Of a DNA stretch of 64,000 nucleotides, positions 43,946-50,808 are shown piece by piece. Position 1 is the stretch's first letter; every line of letters begins with the position of its first letter. A model generated the notes under the pieces. The model was not told the DNA's origin and made no database searches. It saw only the letters and a program-made list of their open reading frames with translations. A program made the position numbers and the translations under genes. Source of the stretch: Tomitella biformata AHU 1821 (GTDB lineage: Bacteria > Actinomycetota > Actinomycetes > Mycobacteriales > Mycobacteriaceae); NCBI RefSeq assembly GCF_000524475.1, contig NZ_BAVQ01000070.1:211631-275630 (forward strand). The letters are read 5' to 3'.

Positions 43946-46003
43946 TCAGCCGCCGAGCTGGCCCCACAAGAACTGATAGGCCAGCGCAGACTTGAACGCC
44001 TGCTGGGCGTTGTCGGCGGCACCGCCGTGGCCGCCCTCGATGTTCTCGTAATACGTGACGGGGTGGCCGAGCTCCTCAAGGAGCGCCGCCATCTTCCGCG
44101 CATGGCCGGGGTGCACCCGGTCATCCCGCGTCGAGGTGGTGATCAGCGTCGGCGGGTAGACGCCGTCCGCCTGGACGTTTTGGTACGGCGAGTACTCGGA
44201 GATAAACGCCCACTCCGCGGAGTCGTCCGGGTCGCCGTACTCCGCCACCCAGGACGCGCCGGCGAGCAGCAGATGGTAGCGCCGCATGTCCAGTAGCGGG
44301 ACCTGGCACACCAACGCGCCGAACAGCTCCGGGTACTTGGTGAGCATGATGCCCATGAGCAGCCCGCCGTTGCTGCCGCCCTGCGCGCCGAGCTGCGACG
44401 CCGTGGTGATCCCGCGGTCCACGAGGTCCCGCGCGACAGCGGCGAAATCCTCGTGCACCTTGTGCCGGCCGGCCTTCACCGCTTGGGTGTGCCACTCCGG
44501 CCCGTACTCGCCGCCGCCGCGGATGTTCGCCAGGACATAGGTGCCGCCCCGGGAAAGCCAGGCCTCGCCCAGGATTCCGGAGTAGGCCGGGGTCATCGAG
44601 TTCTCGAATCCGCCGTAGCCATAGAGAAGGGTGGGGCCGGGGGTAGTGGCCGCGCCGTGGGGCACGGACCGGTGCACGACGAAATACGGCACCGCGGTGC
44701 CGTCGTCCGAGGTGGCGAAGAACTGGTCCACCGTGAGGCCGTCCGCGTCGAAGAACGCTGGTGCCTGCTTCAGCGGTGCCACCCCAGAGGCGGTGGTGTC
44801 CCCGTGTAGCAGCGTCGACGGTTGGAGGAAGCCGCTGGCATTGAGGAACACCTCATCCGAGAAATCGGCGTCCGTGCCGATGACGGAGATGGTGCTGTTG
44901 TCGGGCAGTCCGGCCAGCGGGCGGGTGGCCCACGAGCCCGGCTCGGCCACCAGCAGTTCTGTGCGGACATCGTCGAGGACGGTGAGCACCAGGTGGTTGT
45001 CCGTGAACGAGTAGTCCTCCAGGCTGCGATGCGCGTCCGGGGCGAACACCACCTCGAGATCGCGGGCGCCGCCCAGGTACTCGTCGAGTCCCACACTGAG
45101 CAGGGTTCCGCTGGGGTGCTCCGCACCGCCGACGGACCAGGGGGAGCGGGTGAACACCAGGAGCTGCTCCCGGAACAGCGAGACCTGCGCGTCGCCGGGA
45201 ACGTCGAGTTCCTCGGGCTGGTCCTGCGCGTCGAGTAGGAAGCGGCGAGAGGTGAAGAAGTCGACGGCGCGGTCTACCACATGGCGCTCAAAGCCAGGGG
45301 TGTTGTCGAAGGTGACACTGACCGCGACATCCGCCGCGACGCCCTCATAAACCAGTTGGGCATCGGTGAGGGCCTGCCCGCGCCGCCACCGCTTGGCCTG
45401 CCGCGGGTAGCCGGACTCGGTGAGCGAGCCCGGCCCGAAGTCGCTGCCCACATAGATGGTGTCGATATCGATCCAGCTGACCTGGGACTTGGCCTCGGGG
45501 ATCGAGAAGCCGCCGGCCTCGGGGGAGAGGAAGGTCTTCGCGTCCATGTCGAACTCCCGCACCACGACGGCGTCCGCGCCACCGCGCGAGAGCGAGACCA
45601 GCGCGCGGGGGAAGATCGGTGCTCCGTCGTCGATCACCCGCAGCACCGCGCCGCCGGACCACACCCAGTTCTCGCCCTCGGCCTCGGCGAGCGCGTCGAG
45701 GTCGATCAGCACCTCCCACTCCGGGGCGTCGGTGCGATAGGACTCCAGAGTGGTCCGCCGCCACAGCCCGCGCACATGCGTCGCGTCGCGCCAGAAGTTG
45801 TAGAGGTGCGCGCCCCGCCGCCGCGGGTAGGCGATGCGGGCGTCGGTGTCGAGGATACCCAGGATTTTGGACTCAAGCTCAGCGAAATCCTCAGAAGCGG
45901 CCCACCTCTCGCGGGTGGTCTCGCTCCGGGCACGCACCCAGTCCAGAGCCGCGTTGCCCGTCACGTCCTCGAGCCACAGGTGACTATCGATGTTCTCGGT
46001 CAT
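43946..46003 (-). CDS. Prolyl oligopeptidase family serine peptidase (S9)
   Basis: 685 residues. N-terminal beta-propeller and C-terminal alpha/beta-hydrolase domain (from about 430). The catalytic Ser lies in GAQGGSNGGLLMGIMLTKYP, the Asp in TTSTRDDRVHPGHARKM and the His in NIEGGHGGAADN. YGYGGFENSMTP before the hydrolase core is typical for S9A. Probably cytosolic, cleaving proline-containing oligopeptides. Corresponds by position to M. tuberculosis Rv0457c. ATG start with no clear ribosome site. Confidence 0.92.
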   Translation of the reverse strand: MTENIDSHLWLEDVTGNAALDWVRARSETTRERWAASEDFAELESKILGILDTDARIAYPRRRGAHLYNFWRDATHVRGLWRRTTLESYRTDAPEWEVLIDLDALAEAEGENWVWSGGAVLRVIDDGAPIFPRALVSLSRGGADAVVVREFDMDAKTFLSPEAGGFSIPEAKSQVSWIDIDTIYVGSDFGPGSLTESGYPRQAKRWRRGQALTDAQLVYEGVAADVAVSVTFDNTPGFERHVVDRAVDFFTSRRFLLDAQDQPEELDVPGDAQVSLFREQLLVFTRSPWSVGGAEHPSGTLLSVGLDEYLGGARDLEVVFAPDAHRSLEDYSFTDNHLVLTVLDDVRTELLVAEPGSWATRPLAGLPDNSTISVIGTDADFSDEVFLNASGFLQPSTLLHGDTTASGVAPLKQAPAFFDADGLTVDQFFATSDDGTAVPYFVVHRSVPHGAATTPGPTLLYGYGGFENSMTPAYSGILGEAWLSRGGTYVLANIRGGGEYGPEWHTQAVKAGRHKVHEDFAAVARDLVDRGITTASQLGAQGGSNGGLLMGIMLTKYPELFGALVCQVPLLDMRRYHLLLAGASWVAEYGDPDDSAEWAFISEYSPYQNVQADGVYPPTLITTSTRDDRVHPGHARKMAALLEELGHPVTYYENIEGGHGGAADNAQQAFKSALAYQFLWGQLGG

Positions 46004-46328
46004 GCGAACAGTCTCCCATGTGTAGAAAATGGGACTGTTGCCAAAATGTGCACCAGATCACAATCGGTGGAGTAGGGCGCGGTTCGCTCGATTGTGGGCA
46101 GCGTTACAAACTCCAGGCCACCGCATGTGAGCACTGGTTGGCCGCGTGTTCGGCCCGAGGCGGGGGTGGTGGCAGGAATTGGGCATGGATGAACGTCCGT
46201 CTTGCAACTACTTCAAAGCGGCGCCAATGTTGGTCTCGATCACGGCGCACCGACTAGCCGGGCTGCGAAACGAAATTCCTTGCGTCCCTAGTCAATCCCC
46301 GCGTGGTGACGAACTATAGGAGGACCAC
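46004..46328. other. Intergenic region with CRP/GlxR-like site, no gene called
   Basis: 325 bp between the divergent oligopeptidase and the peptide gene at 46329. It contains an imperfect hairpin CCCAT/ATGGG at about 46012-46036, the CRP/GlxR-like site at 46047-46062, and a 44-codon open frame (46185-46319) that I do not call. Confidence 0.4.
46047..46062. promoter_or_regulatory. CRP/GlxR-like binding site
   Basis: TGTGC-ACCAGA-TCACA matches the TGTGA-N6-TCACA consensus at 9 of 10 positions. It could serve the oligopeptidase (44 bp upstream of its start) or the peptide gene. Confidence 0.5.
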
Positions 46329-46484
46329 ATGTTCGCTTCCATCCTGGATCTCATTCCCGCAGGTTTCGGCTCCGTTGAACTCCTCGGCACCGAGGGCTCT
46401 GGCTCCATCGAGAAGCTCCTCGGCGACGAGGGTTTCGGTTCCATCGAGAAGCTCCTCGGCACCGGCTCGGCCCTCTTTGCCTAG
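46329..46484 (+). CDS. Small peptide with internal 12-residue repeats
   Basis: 51 residues. RBS AGGAGG lies 5 nt before the ATG. After MFASILDLIPA the rest is three tandem units of 11-12 residues: GFGSVELLGTE, GSGSIEKLLGDE, GFGSIEKLLGTG, then SALFA. The DNA repeats follow a 33/36/36-nt period (46362-46394, 46395-46430, 46431-46466). Amphipathic, acidic, Ser-Ile-Glu/Gly-rich, no signal peptide, no cysteine. A perfect terminator follows 20 nt later, so it is a one-gene transcription unit. It resembles the groEL2-linked peptides in size and composition. Function unknown; envelope peptide proposed. Confidence 0.65.
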   Translation: MFASILDLIPAGFGSVELLGTEGSGSIEKLLGDEGFGSIEKLLGTGSALFA

Positions 46485-46504
46485 TCCTTAGCCTTCTGGC
46501 TTGC

Positions 46505-46542
46505 AAAAGGGCGGGATCACCTTCTGGCGGTCCCGCCCTTTT
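46505..46542 (+). terminator. Intrinsic terminator after the repeat peptide
   Basis: AAAAGGGCGGGA (46505-46516) and TCCCGCCCTTTT (46531-46542) pair perfectly over 12 bp and end in a T-run; classic rho-independent form. Confidence 0.88.
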
Positions 46543-46544
46543 GT

Positions 46545-46700
46545 ATGTCTGCACCGGACCCTGCGTTCCACATCCCCAGGAAACCCAAAGACCACCGCGC
46601 CGATCTGACACGCGTCGTGATCGGCATGGCCATCACCAGGGGAGGCATCCCAGTGCGGGTGTGGTCCTGGCAAGGCCTTGACCACTGTGACCGCCTTGGC
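46545..46700 (+). pseudogene. IS1634/IS1549-type transposase remnant
   Basis: The translation from about 46566 reads HIPRKPKDHRADLTRVV then IGMAITRGGIPVRVWSWQG, which resembles the segment of IS1634-family transposases around the second catalytic Asp (recalled pattern H-S-K-D-x-R-x-D-L-P-x-V-V-x-G-M-A-V-T-R-x-G-I-P-V-R-x-W). Only this short block is recognisable; the sequence after it loses the family pattern, and no start, DDE triad, or terminal repeats are visible. The open frame continues to 46970 without further similarity. It marks a past insertion in the peptide region. Confidence 0.55.
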
Positions 46701-46981
46701 TACGCCGACCTCGGCTGTCGTCGGCGGGGGCGCTCGGGCCGGATTGGCATCCCGCCCGCCGCCTGGACCACCCGACTTCTGCGGACCGCAGGTTCACTTG
46801 ATCGCCGCCCAGATCCGTACTGTGTCATAGGTCACATGTCCAGGTTTGCCGCGGCGTTCTCGTTTGTGGAAAGCGGGGGGAAGCCGCTGGCAGGGGTGCA
46901 TTTTGCGGAAGATCCACACGGCATATTGGGGGCACCTCGTTGGTTGCGGTTCACTTCCGGGGCGCTGTAGAGGTTGCCATT

Positions 46982-46997
46982 TGTGATCTAGGACACG
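46982..46997. promoter_or_regulatory. Partial CRP/GlxR-like site
   Basis: TGTGATCTAGGACACG has a perfect left half (TGTGA) and CTAG centre but 3 of 5 matches on the right. It lies 97 bp before the peptide gene at 47095. Confidence 0.3.
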
Positions 46998-47094
46998 TAG
47001 ATTCTCTAGCGACCGCGCATCCTGCGGTGGCACGCCGGTTCTGGTGGGCCACGGCAGACTCCAGCTCCCGCGCGGCGAGACCAAAGGAATGAAT

Positions 47095-47229
47095 ATGGAA
47101 TCCGTCATGGAACTGCTCGGCACTCTGGGTTCGCTCGATGAGACGACGGGCTTGCCTGATTTCGAAAAGATCATGGGCGCGCTCGCCAGCCTTAGTGGCC
47201 TCTCGTCGGAGACGACCCCGGCCGGCTAG
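47095..47229 (+). CDS. Small acidic peptide, single-gene unit
   Basis: 44 residues: MESVMELLGTLGSLDETTGL then PDFEKIMGALASLSGLSSETTPAG. AAAGGA stands 6 nt before the ATG at 47095; an ATG two codons earlier is too close to that site. Strongly acidic with a Ser/Thr-rich end, no signal peptide. MELLGTLGSLDE recalls the SIEKLLG units of the peptide at 46329. It has its own terminator and possibly its own CRP-like site. Function unknown. Confidence 0.6.
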   Translation: MESVMELLGTLGSLDETTGLPDFEKIMGALASLSGLSSETTPAG

Positions 47230-47244
47230 TCCTCCGTTCTTTCA

Positions 47245-47286
47245 GAATGGCCCCGGGCCTCGCAAAAGCGAGGGTTGGGGCCATTC
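47245..47286 (+). terminator. Terminator after the acidic peptide
   Basis: Outer arms GAATGGCCCC (47245-47254) and GGGGCCATTC (47277-47286), inner arms CCTCGC and GCGAGG with an AAAA loop. Begins 15 nt after the stop codon. Confidence 0.8.
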
Positions 47287-48161
47287 TGCGTTTCCGGCGC
47301 TTCTGGCAGCCGACCGCTGCGATGGAAATGACGCCTTCCTGAATCGGGGGCGACGCTCCGATATTCGCTCGGCGGAAGCAGCATAGAGTTTCCGTGATTG
47401 TCGGGTGCGTGGCCAGTTCGACGGTGGGGGGCGTGCCGGGAATCGAGGCGTATGCATGACTGAACAGGCTTGTCCGCCACGTTGTTTGGCAGGCGTGGGG
47501 CGGATCAATTATGGGCACTCTGGAGGATCTGTTCCGGGTCCTGATGCGCCTGATGTTGTGGCGCCGCGGAGAAAACCATGATCGGCTCGGTAGCCGGCTC
47601 GTATGCGGGGTATTCAGGATCGGCAGGACGGGGGTCTCTGTGCGGTACCGCTGTTACTCGCGCAGGGGCGGTGAGCCAGGGCGGGTGATGCAAACGATCT
47701 GATGCAGACTGCCGTTGGCGCTGCGGGACCATTTCACTGGCGCCGCGGACGATGCCAATCCCGGGCGAGAGGCGTCGTCGAAATTGAGATGGTCGCAAAC
47801 TGGGGCGGATGATGTCCTGACCTGTGGGGAATTCGGTCAGCTGCGGCTATTGCGGGACATTCTGTATCGGTCTATTCTCAAACCTGATCGCGATCGCTGG
47901 TAGCTAGAGCGGTTCCTAGCACTTGTGGCTGGGGTTCGATGAGAATGGGGTCCGTTCATCTATGCCGACAGGCGGGGCGGGTGCTAGGTGCGCTGCGGGG
48001 TGGTCTCGCGGTGTGGGGATGAGAAGCAGGCCAGTTCTGCAATTCGATCAGGGTGATTGCGGTAACAGTGATGAGATAGCATGCGATGTGGTTATGAAGG
48101 CATCGTCGTATGCCGTTGACCGCCTGCTCAAGTGCCAAGATGACTTAGAGGACTGGAATAG
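47287..48161. other. Long region without a well-supported gene
   Basis: 875 bp. Codon composition is not gene-like and base composition is less GC-rich than flanking genes, as in a decayed or regulatory region. The only candidate is the 36-codon frame at 47578. The last 100 bp should hold the mycoloyltransferase promoter (a TAGCAT at 48077-48082 is a possible -10). Confidence 0.45.
47578..47688 (+). CDS. Possible very small Gly/Ser peptide
   Basis: 36 residues starting MIGSVAGSYAGYSGSAGRGS. GGAG lies 6 nt before the ATG and Gly/Ser content recalls the neighbouring peptides, but the C-terminal half (with one Cys) is unremarkable and there is no terminator. Chance cannot be excluded. Confidence 0.25.
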   Translation: MIGSVAGSYAGYSGSAGRGSLCGTAVTRAGAVSQGG

Positions 48162-49190
48162 ATGATCCTGAGAAATTCGCGTCGCGCGACCCGCGCCGCA
48201 GTGCAGTGCGCGGCCGCGGCCCTGATCGTCGGCGTGCTGCCCGCGCTCGCTGGTGCGGGTGTGGCCTCGGCCGGCCCTACCTCGAACCCGGCGCAGACCG
48301 ACAATTTTAAGGTCCACTCGCCGTCTATGGATCGGGACATCCCAATCCAGGTCCTGGTCCCCAAGAACCAGGACATCGAGTCCCCCGTGTTCTACCTGCT
48401 GAACGGCGCAGGCGGCGGCGAGGACTCTGCGACCTGGTCGGCCCAGACGGACGCGACGGACTTCTTCAAGGACAAGCAGGTGTTTGTGGTGACGCCGCTC
48501 GAGGGCGCGTTCAGCTACTACACCGACTGGAACGAGCCAGACCCGGGGCTCGCGAAGAACCTCGGCAACAACGGCGTCAACAAGTGGCAGACCTTCCTCA
48601 CAGAGGAGCTGCCGAAGGCCATCGACGCCAAGTACAACGTCAATGGCAAGCAGAGCCTGGCGGGCATCTCCATGGCCGGCAGCTCAGTGCTGGACCTGGC
48701 GATCCAGGCCCCCACGCTCTACAGCAGCATCGGCGCGTACAGCGGTTGCGCTATGACCAGCGACCCGCTCGGCAGCAAGGGCGTCCAGCTCGTCACGACT
48801 GTGGGCGGCGCGGATCCCACAAACATGTGGGGACCCGTCGGCGGACCGCAGTGGGTTGAGCATGACCCGTACGTGAACGCGGACAAGCTTCCCCGCGTCC
48901 CGATGTTCATCTCCACCGGCAGCGGCCTGCCCGGCGAGCACGACAACCTGGGCAACTGGCGGGTCAAGGAAGACACGGCAGTACTCGCCAACCAGATCAT
49001 CGTCGGCGGCGGCATCGAGGCCATCACCAGCGCCTGCACCCACATGCTGCAGCTCAAGACGGACTCGCTGGGGATGACCAACATCCACTACGACTTCCCC
49101 GTGGGCGGCTCGCACTCGTGGGGCTACTGGCAGGACGATCTGTCGCAGTCGTGGCCGATGCTCTCGGCCCCGCTGTACGCGACGGACTAA
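48162..49190 (+). CDS. Secreted mycoloyltransferase (antigen 85 / Cmt family)
   Basis: 342 residues. Sec signal peptide (1-38, ending AGVASAG), then an alpha/beta-hydrolase esterase domain. The nucleophile Ser170 lies in SLAGISMAGSSVLDLA, matching the Ag85 SMAGSS elbow; His318 is in VGGSHSWGYW. FYLLNGAGGGEDSATWSAQTD and AFSYYTDW are Ag85/Cmt signatures. It transfers mycolic acids to trehalose or arabinogalactan, or, like C. glutamicum MytC, to Ser of small outer-membrane proteins. AGAGGA upstream of the ATG. It sits between groups of small peptide genes, which makes the last possibility attractive but unproved. Terminated by a 19-bp hairpin. Confidence 0.9.
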   Translation: MILRNSRRATRAAVQCAAAALIVGVLPALAGAGVASAGPTSNPAQTDNFKVHSPSMDRDIPIQVLVPKNQDIESPVFYLLNGAGGGEDSATWSAQTDATDFFKDKQVFVVTPLEGAFSYYTDWNEPDPGLAKNLGNNGVNKWQTFLTEELPKAIDAKYNVNGKQSLAGISMAGSSVLDLAIQAPTLYSSIGAYSGCAMTSDPLGSKGVQLVTTVGGADPTNMWGPVGGPQWVEHDPYVNADKLPRVPMFISTGSGLPGEHDNLGNWRVKEDTAVLANQIIVGGGIEAITSACTHMLQLKTDSLGMTNIHYDFPVGGSHSWGYWQDDLSQSWPMLSAPLYATD

Positions 49191-49259
49191 CTCCGCACCC
49201 GGGTCTCTAGGGGCCGGACAGAACTGAATAAGGCACTGAGACTCATGGTGGTGCCAATA

Positions 49260-49303
49260 ACGACTGCGGTGGTGACGGCGATGTCCGTCACCACCGCAGT
49301 CGT
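49260..49303 (+). terminator. Long hairpin after the mycoloyltransferase
   Basis: ACGACTGCGGTGGTGACGG (49260-49278) is perfectly complementary to 49285-49303; 19 bp, 6-nt loop CGATGT. 70 nt after the stop. Confidence 0.8.
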
Positions 49304-49555
49304 CGCATTTGTGGCACCGTCGGCGGCATCTCCCGCGGAGCCCCGAGGTTGGTTCAACGGCGGTGGGAACTCCACCAATATGGGGAGAGAGCAGGGGGAG
49401 TGCGGACGGGCACGGGTCTGCCCAGACGGTGAGGCCTCGCTCAATAGTTGTCGGCGCGAAAACGACTGTGGGCCCGTGGAATCCGTGCTGGATTCGACGG
49501 GCCGAGGTGAGGCTAGTGAGGGGCTGGGCAGCTCATGGCCCTGCGTTGTAGATGC

Positions 49556-49595
49556 AAAAGGTTCCCTGTAGGAAACGACCTACGGGGAACCTTTT
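49556..49595 (-). terminator. Terminator of the minus-strand peptide gene
   Basis: Arms 49556-49572 and 49579-49595 pair over 17 bp with one G-T wobble; on the minus strand the stem ends in CCTTTT. It lies 71 nt past the peptide stop. Confidence 0.75.
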
Positions 49596-49666
49596 GGTTT
49601 CGAACGATGTCTCCCCGGCTGCACCCTAGGGGCAGCAGGGTGGGGAGGTTCTCTGGCTCGAGGGGT

Positions 49667-49828
49667 TTACGCGTTGCTCGCGGATCCGCTCTCGAGGAAG
49701 CTCGCGTTGAGGGAGCCGTTGCCCTGGTCGAGAAGGAAGAGAAGTCCCATGCCGGCCGCGAGGCCGCCAACGACTGCGGCGGCCGGGCCGAGGATGGACG
49801 TGATGGCTTTCAACTGTGCTGCATCCAT
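49667..49828 (-). CDS. Small hydrophobic peptide 1 of minus-strand group
   Basis: 53 residues: MDAAQLKAITSILGPAAAVV then GGLAAGMGLLFLLDQGNGSL and a Ser-rich end (NASFLESGSASNA). RBS AGGAG lies 8 nt before the ATG. One Gly/Ala-rich hydrophobic helix (about 12-33) without positive N-terminal charges, then an exposed Ser-rich tail. Followed by a rho-independent-type terminator. Part of a three-gene group of like-sized products. Membrane or mycolate-layer location is likely; function unknown. Confidence 0.65.
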   Translation of the reverse strand: MDAAQLKAITSILGPAAAVVGGLAAGMGLLFLLDQGNGSLNASFLESGSASNA

Positions 49829-49940
49829 GATCAAAGCTCCTATTCGGATTGCGCCCCTACGAGGCGCAGATGAGCAATCGGCCGTTGTGCCGACGCTGAA
49901 AAAGTCTGGGGGGTGGCCGAATATCGGCCGAAGTGCGCGA

Positions 49941-50111
49941 CTAGCGCGGGTTCAGCATGCCGTCGATGACGAGGCCAAGGCCGATCGCGCCGGCGATGCC
50001 GCCGATGATGCCAGCCGCTGCGCCGGCGACGGCGATGGAGCCGCCCTTGTATCCGGCGTCCAACCCGCCCGTGATGAAGTCGATCGAGCCTGCGGTGAGT
50101 GAACCCTCCAT
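49941..50111 (-). CDS. Small hydrophobic peptide 2 of minus-strand group
   Basis: 56 residues: MEGSLTAGSIDFITGGLDAG, YKGGSIAVAGAAAGIIGGIA, GAIGLGLVIDGMLNPR. RBS AAGGAG lies 7 nt before the ATG at 50111; upstream in-frame codons lack a site. The core repeats AxAGxxGGxxGAxG, typical of tightly packed transmembrane helices (GxxxG). A palindromic CRP/GlxR-like site lies 79 bp upstream. Related in style but not clearly in sequence to its neighbours. Alternatives: a channel-forming or bacteriocin-like peptide; no export or immunity gene is seen. Confidence 0.65.
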   Translation of the reverse strand: MEGSLTAGSIDFITGGLDAGYKGGSIAVAGAAAGIIGGIAGAIGLGLVIDGMLNPR

Positions 50112-50189
50112 GGGGAACTCCTTCAATAGTTGTGCGCCATGACTGCCGGAGGCCCGGCTCATGTGGCGCGCGTAGGTGTGTGAGTCCGG

Positions 50190-50205
50190 GGTGATCCGGC
50201 TCACC
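50190..50205. promoter_or_regulatory. CRP/GlxR-like palindrome
   Basis: GGTGA-TCCGGC-TCACC: symmetrical arms matching GTGA-N6-TCAC of the CRP/GlxR consensus (8 of 10). Upstream of the peptide gene at 50111. Confidence 0.4.
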
Positions 50206-50352
50206 ACAAACTAGTGAGTTGTACGGGCGTACCGATTGCTCTGGTCCCGCTCAGCGGGATGCATTGAATTCCGAGCATTTTCCGGCCGGCGGAGCGATGG
50301 AGGGGGCGCCCCCGGGCCGGAGGCCCGGCGACGGGAGGCATGGACGCAGAAA

Positions 50353-50387
50353 AAGACCCTGGCATCCACGGGGGATGCCAGGGTCTT
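50353..50387 (-). terminator. Intrinsic terminator of peptide 3
   Basis: AAGACCCTGGCATCC (50353-50367) and GGATGCCAGGGTCTT (50373-50387): 15 perfect pairs, 5-nt loop, followed by a T-run on the minus strand. It starts 12 nt after the stop of the gene at 50400. Confidence 0.9.
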
Positions 50388-50399
50388 CAGCAGTGCGAA

Positions 50400-50549
50400 T
50401 TACATTCCGGTGGAACCGAATCCGGCCTTGTCAAGCAGTCCGGGGAGCTTCTCGATCGCGACGGCGAAGCCGATCGAGCCGGCGACGCCGGCGATCACTG
50501 CGGCGACGCCGGTGGCCAAGCTGAGCTCTTCGGGGGACGAACCGAACAT
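50400..50549 (-). CDS. Small hydrophobic peptide 3 of minus-strand group
   Basis: 49 residues: MFGSSPEELSLATGVAAVIA, GVAGSIGFAVAIEKLPGLLD, KAGFGSTGM. RBS AGGAG lies 6 nt before the ATG. A hydrophobic helix (about 12-33) with Gly spacing, then a short amphipathic segment; AIEKLPGLLD and GFGST recall the SIEKLLG and GFGS units of the peptide at 46329. Its own intrinsic terminator lies just downstream, so it is a separate unit. Function unknown. Confidence 0.68.
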   Translation of the reverse strand: MFGSSPEELSLATGVAAVIAGVAGSIGFAVAIEKLPGLLDKAGFGSTGM

Positions 50550-50795
50550 TGCAACTCCTAGAAAGTCAGTGATGTACCGGGTTGCGGCACAGGGTTACTT
50601 GAAAGCCGAAGTGATCCGACTCGTTAAAGATCGCAGATTCCTCGGCGGGGTGCAATCGGAAAAGGCCTGGTGAGGCGATAGTTTTCGCAATGTTCTTGGT
50701 GTGTTCTGAGAGTGTTTGGCGCGTGTTTACCTGGGCCGGAAAACCTTACTCGTGAGTAGCTGGGGTGGGGGTCGGACAGCCGTGGCGGGGGCGGC

Positions 50796-50801
50796 TAGGC
50801 T
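50796..50801 (+). promoter_or_regulatory. Leaderless-type -10 box of lpd
   Basis: TAGGCT exactly 7 nt before the GTG at 50809, no ribosome site between them; identical geometry to the LytR_C gene. Confidence 0.5.
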
Positions 50802-50808
50802 ATGCGAC

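Larger units (their letters stand above)
49191..49666. other. Intergenic region with two terminators, no firm gene
   Basis: 476 bp between the mycoloyltransferase and the convergent peptide gene. It holds the terminators at 49260-49303 and 49556-49595. An open frame at 49245-49571 begins with a signal-like stretch but overlaps both hairpins and lacks a ribosome site. Confidence 0.5.

Noticed and set aside
46185..46319. 44-codon frame ending just before the repeat-peptide gene, with AGGA nearby
   Set aside because: Composition (Cys, Arg, Pro, Tyr mixed) is unlike the peptide genes and the stop falls in the next gene's ribosome site; chance frame most likely.
47511..47702. 63-codon frame in the gene-poor stretch
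   Set aside because: No ribosome site, Arg-rich and without gene-like codon use; overlaps the slightly better 47578 candidate.
48048..48317. 89-codon minus-strand frame over the mycoloyltransferase start
   Set aside because: Antisense to the signal peptide region, no ribosome site and no family features.
49245..49571. 108-codon plus-strand frame beginning like a signal peptide, with five Cys
   Set aside because: Its start lies on the flank of the 19-bp mycoloyltransferase terminator hairpin, which itself encodes the hydrophobic stretch; the end overlaps the opposite terminator; no ribosome site.
50310..50335. CCGGGCC/GGCCCGG hairpin near the minus-strand peptides
   Set aside because: Very GC-rich, no associated gene end in either direction; likely compositional.
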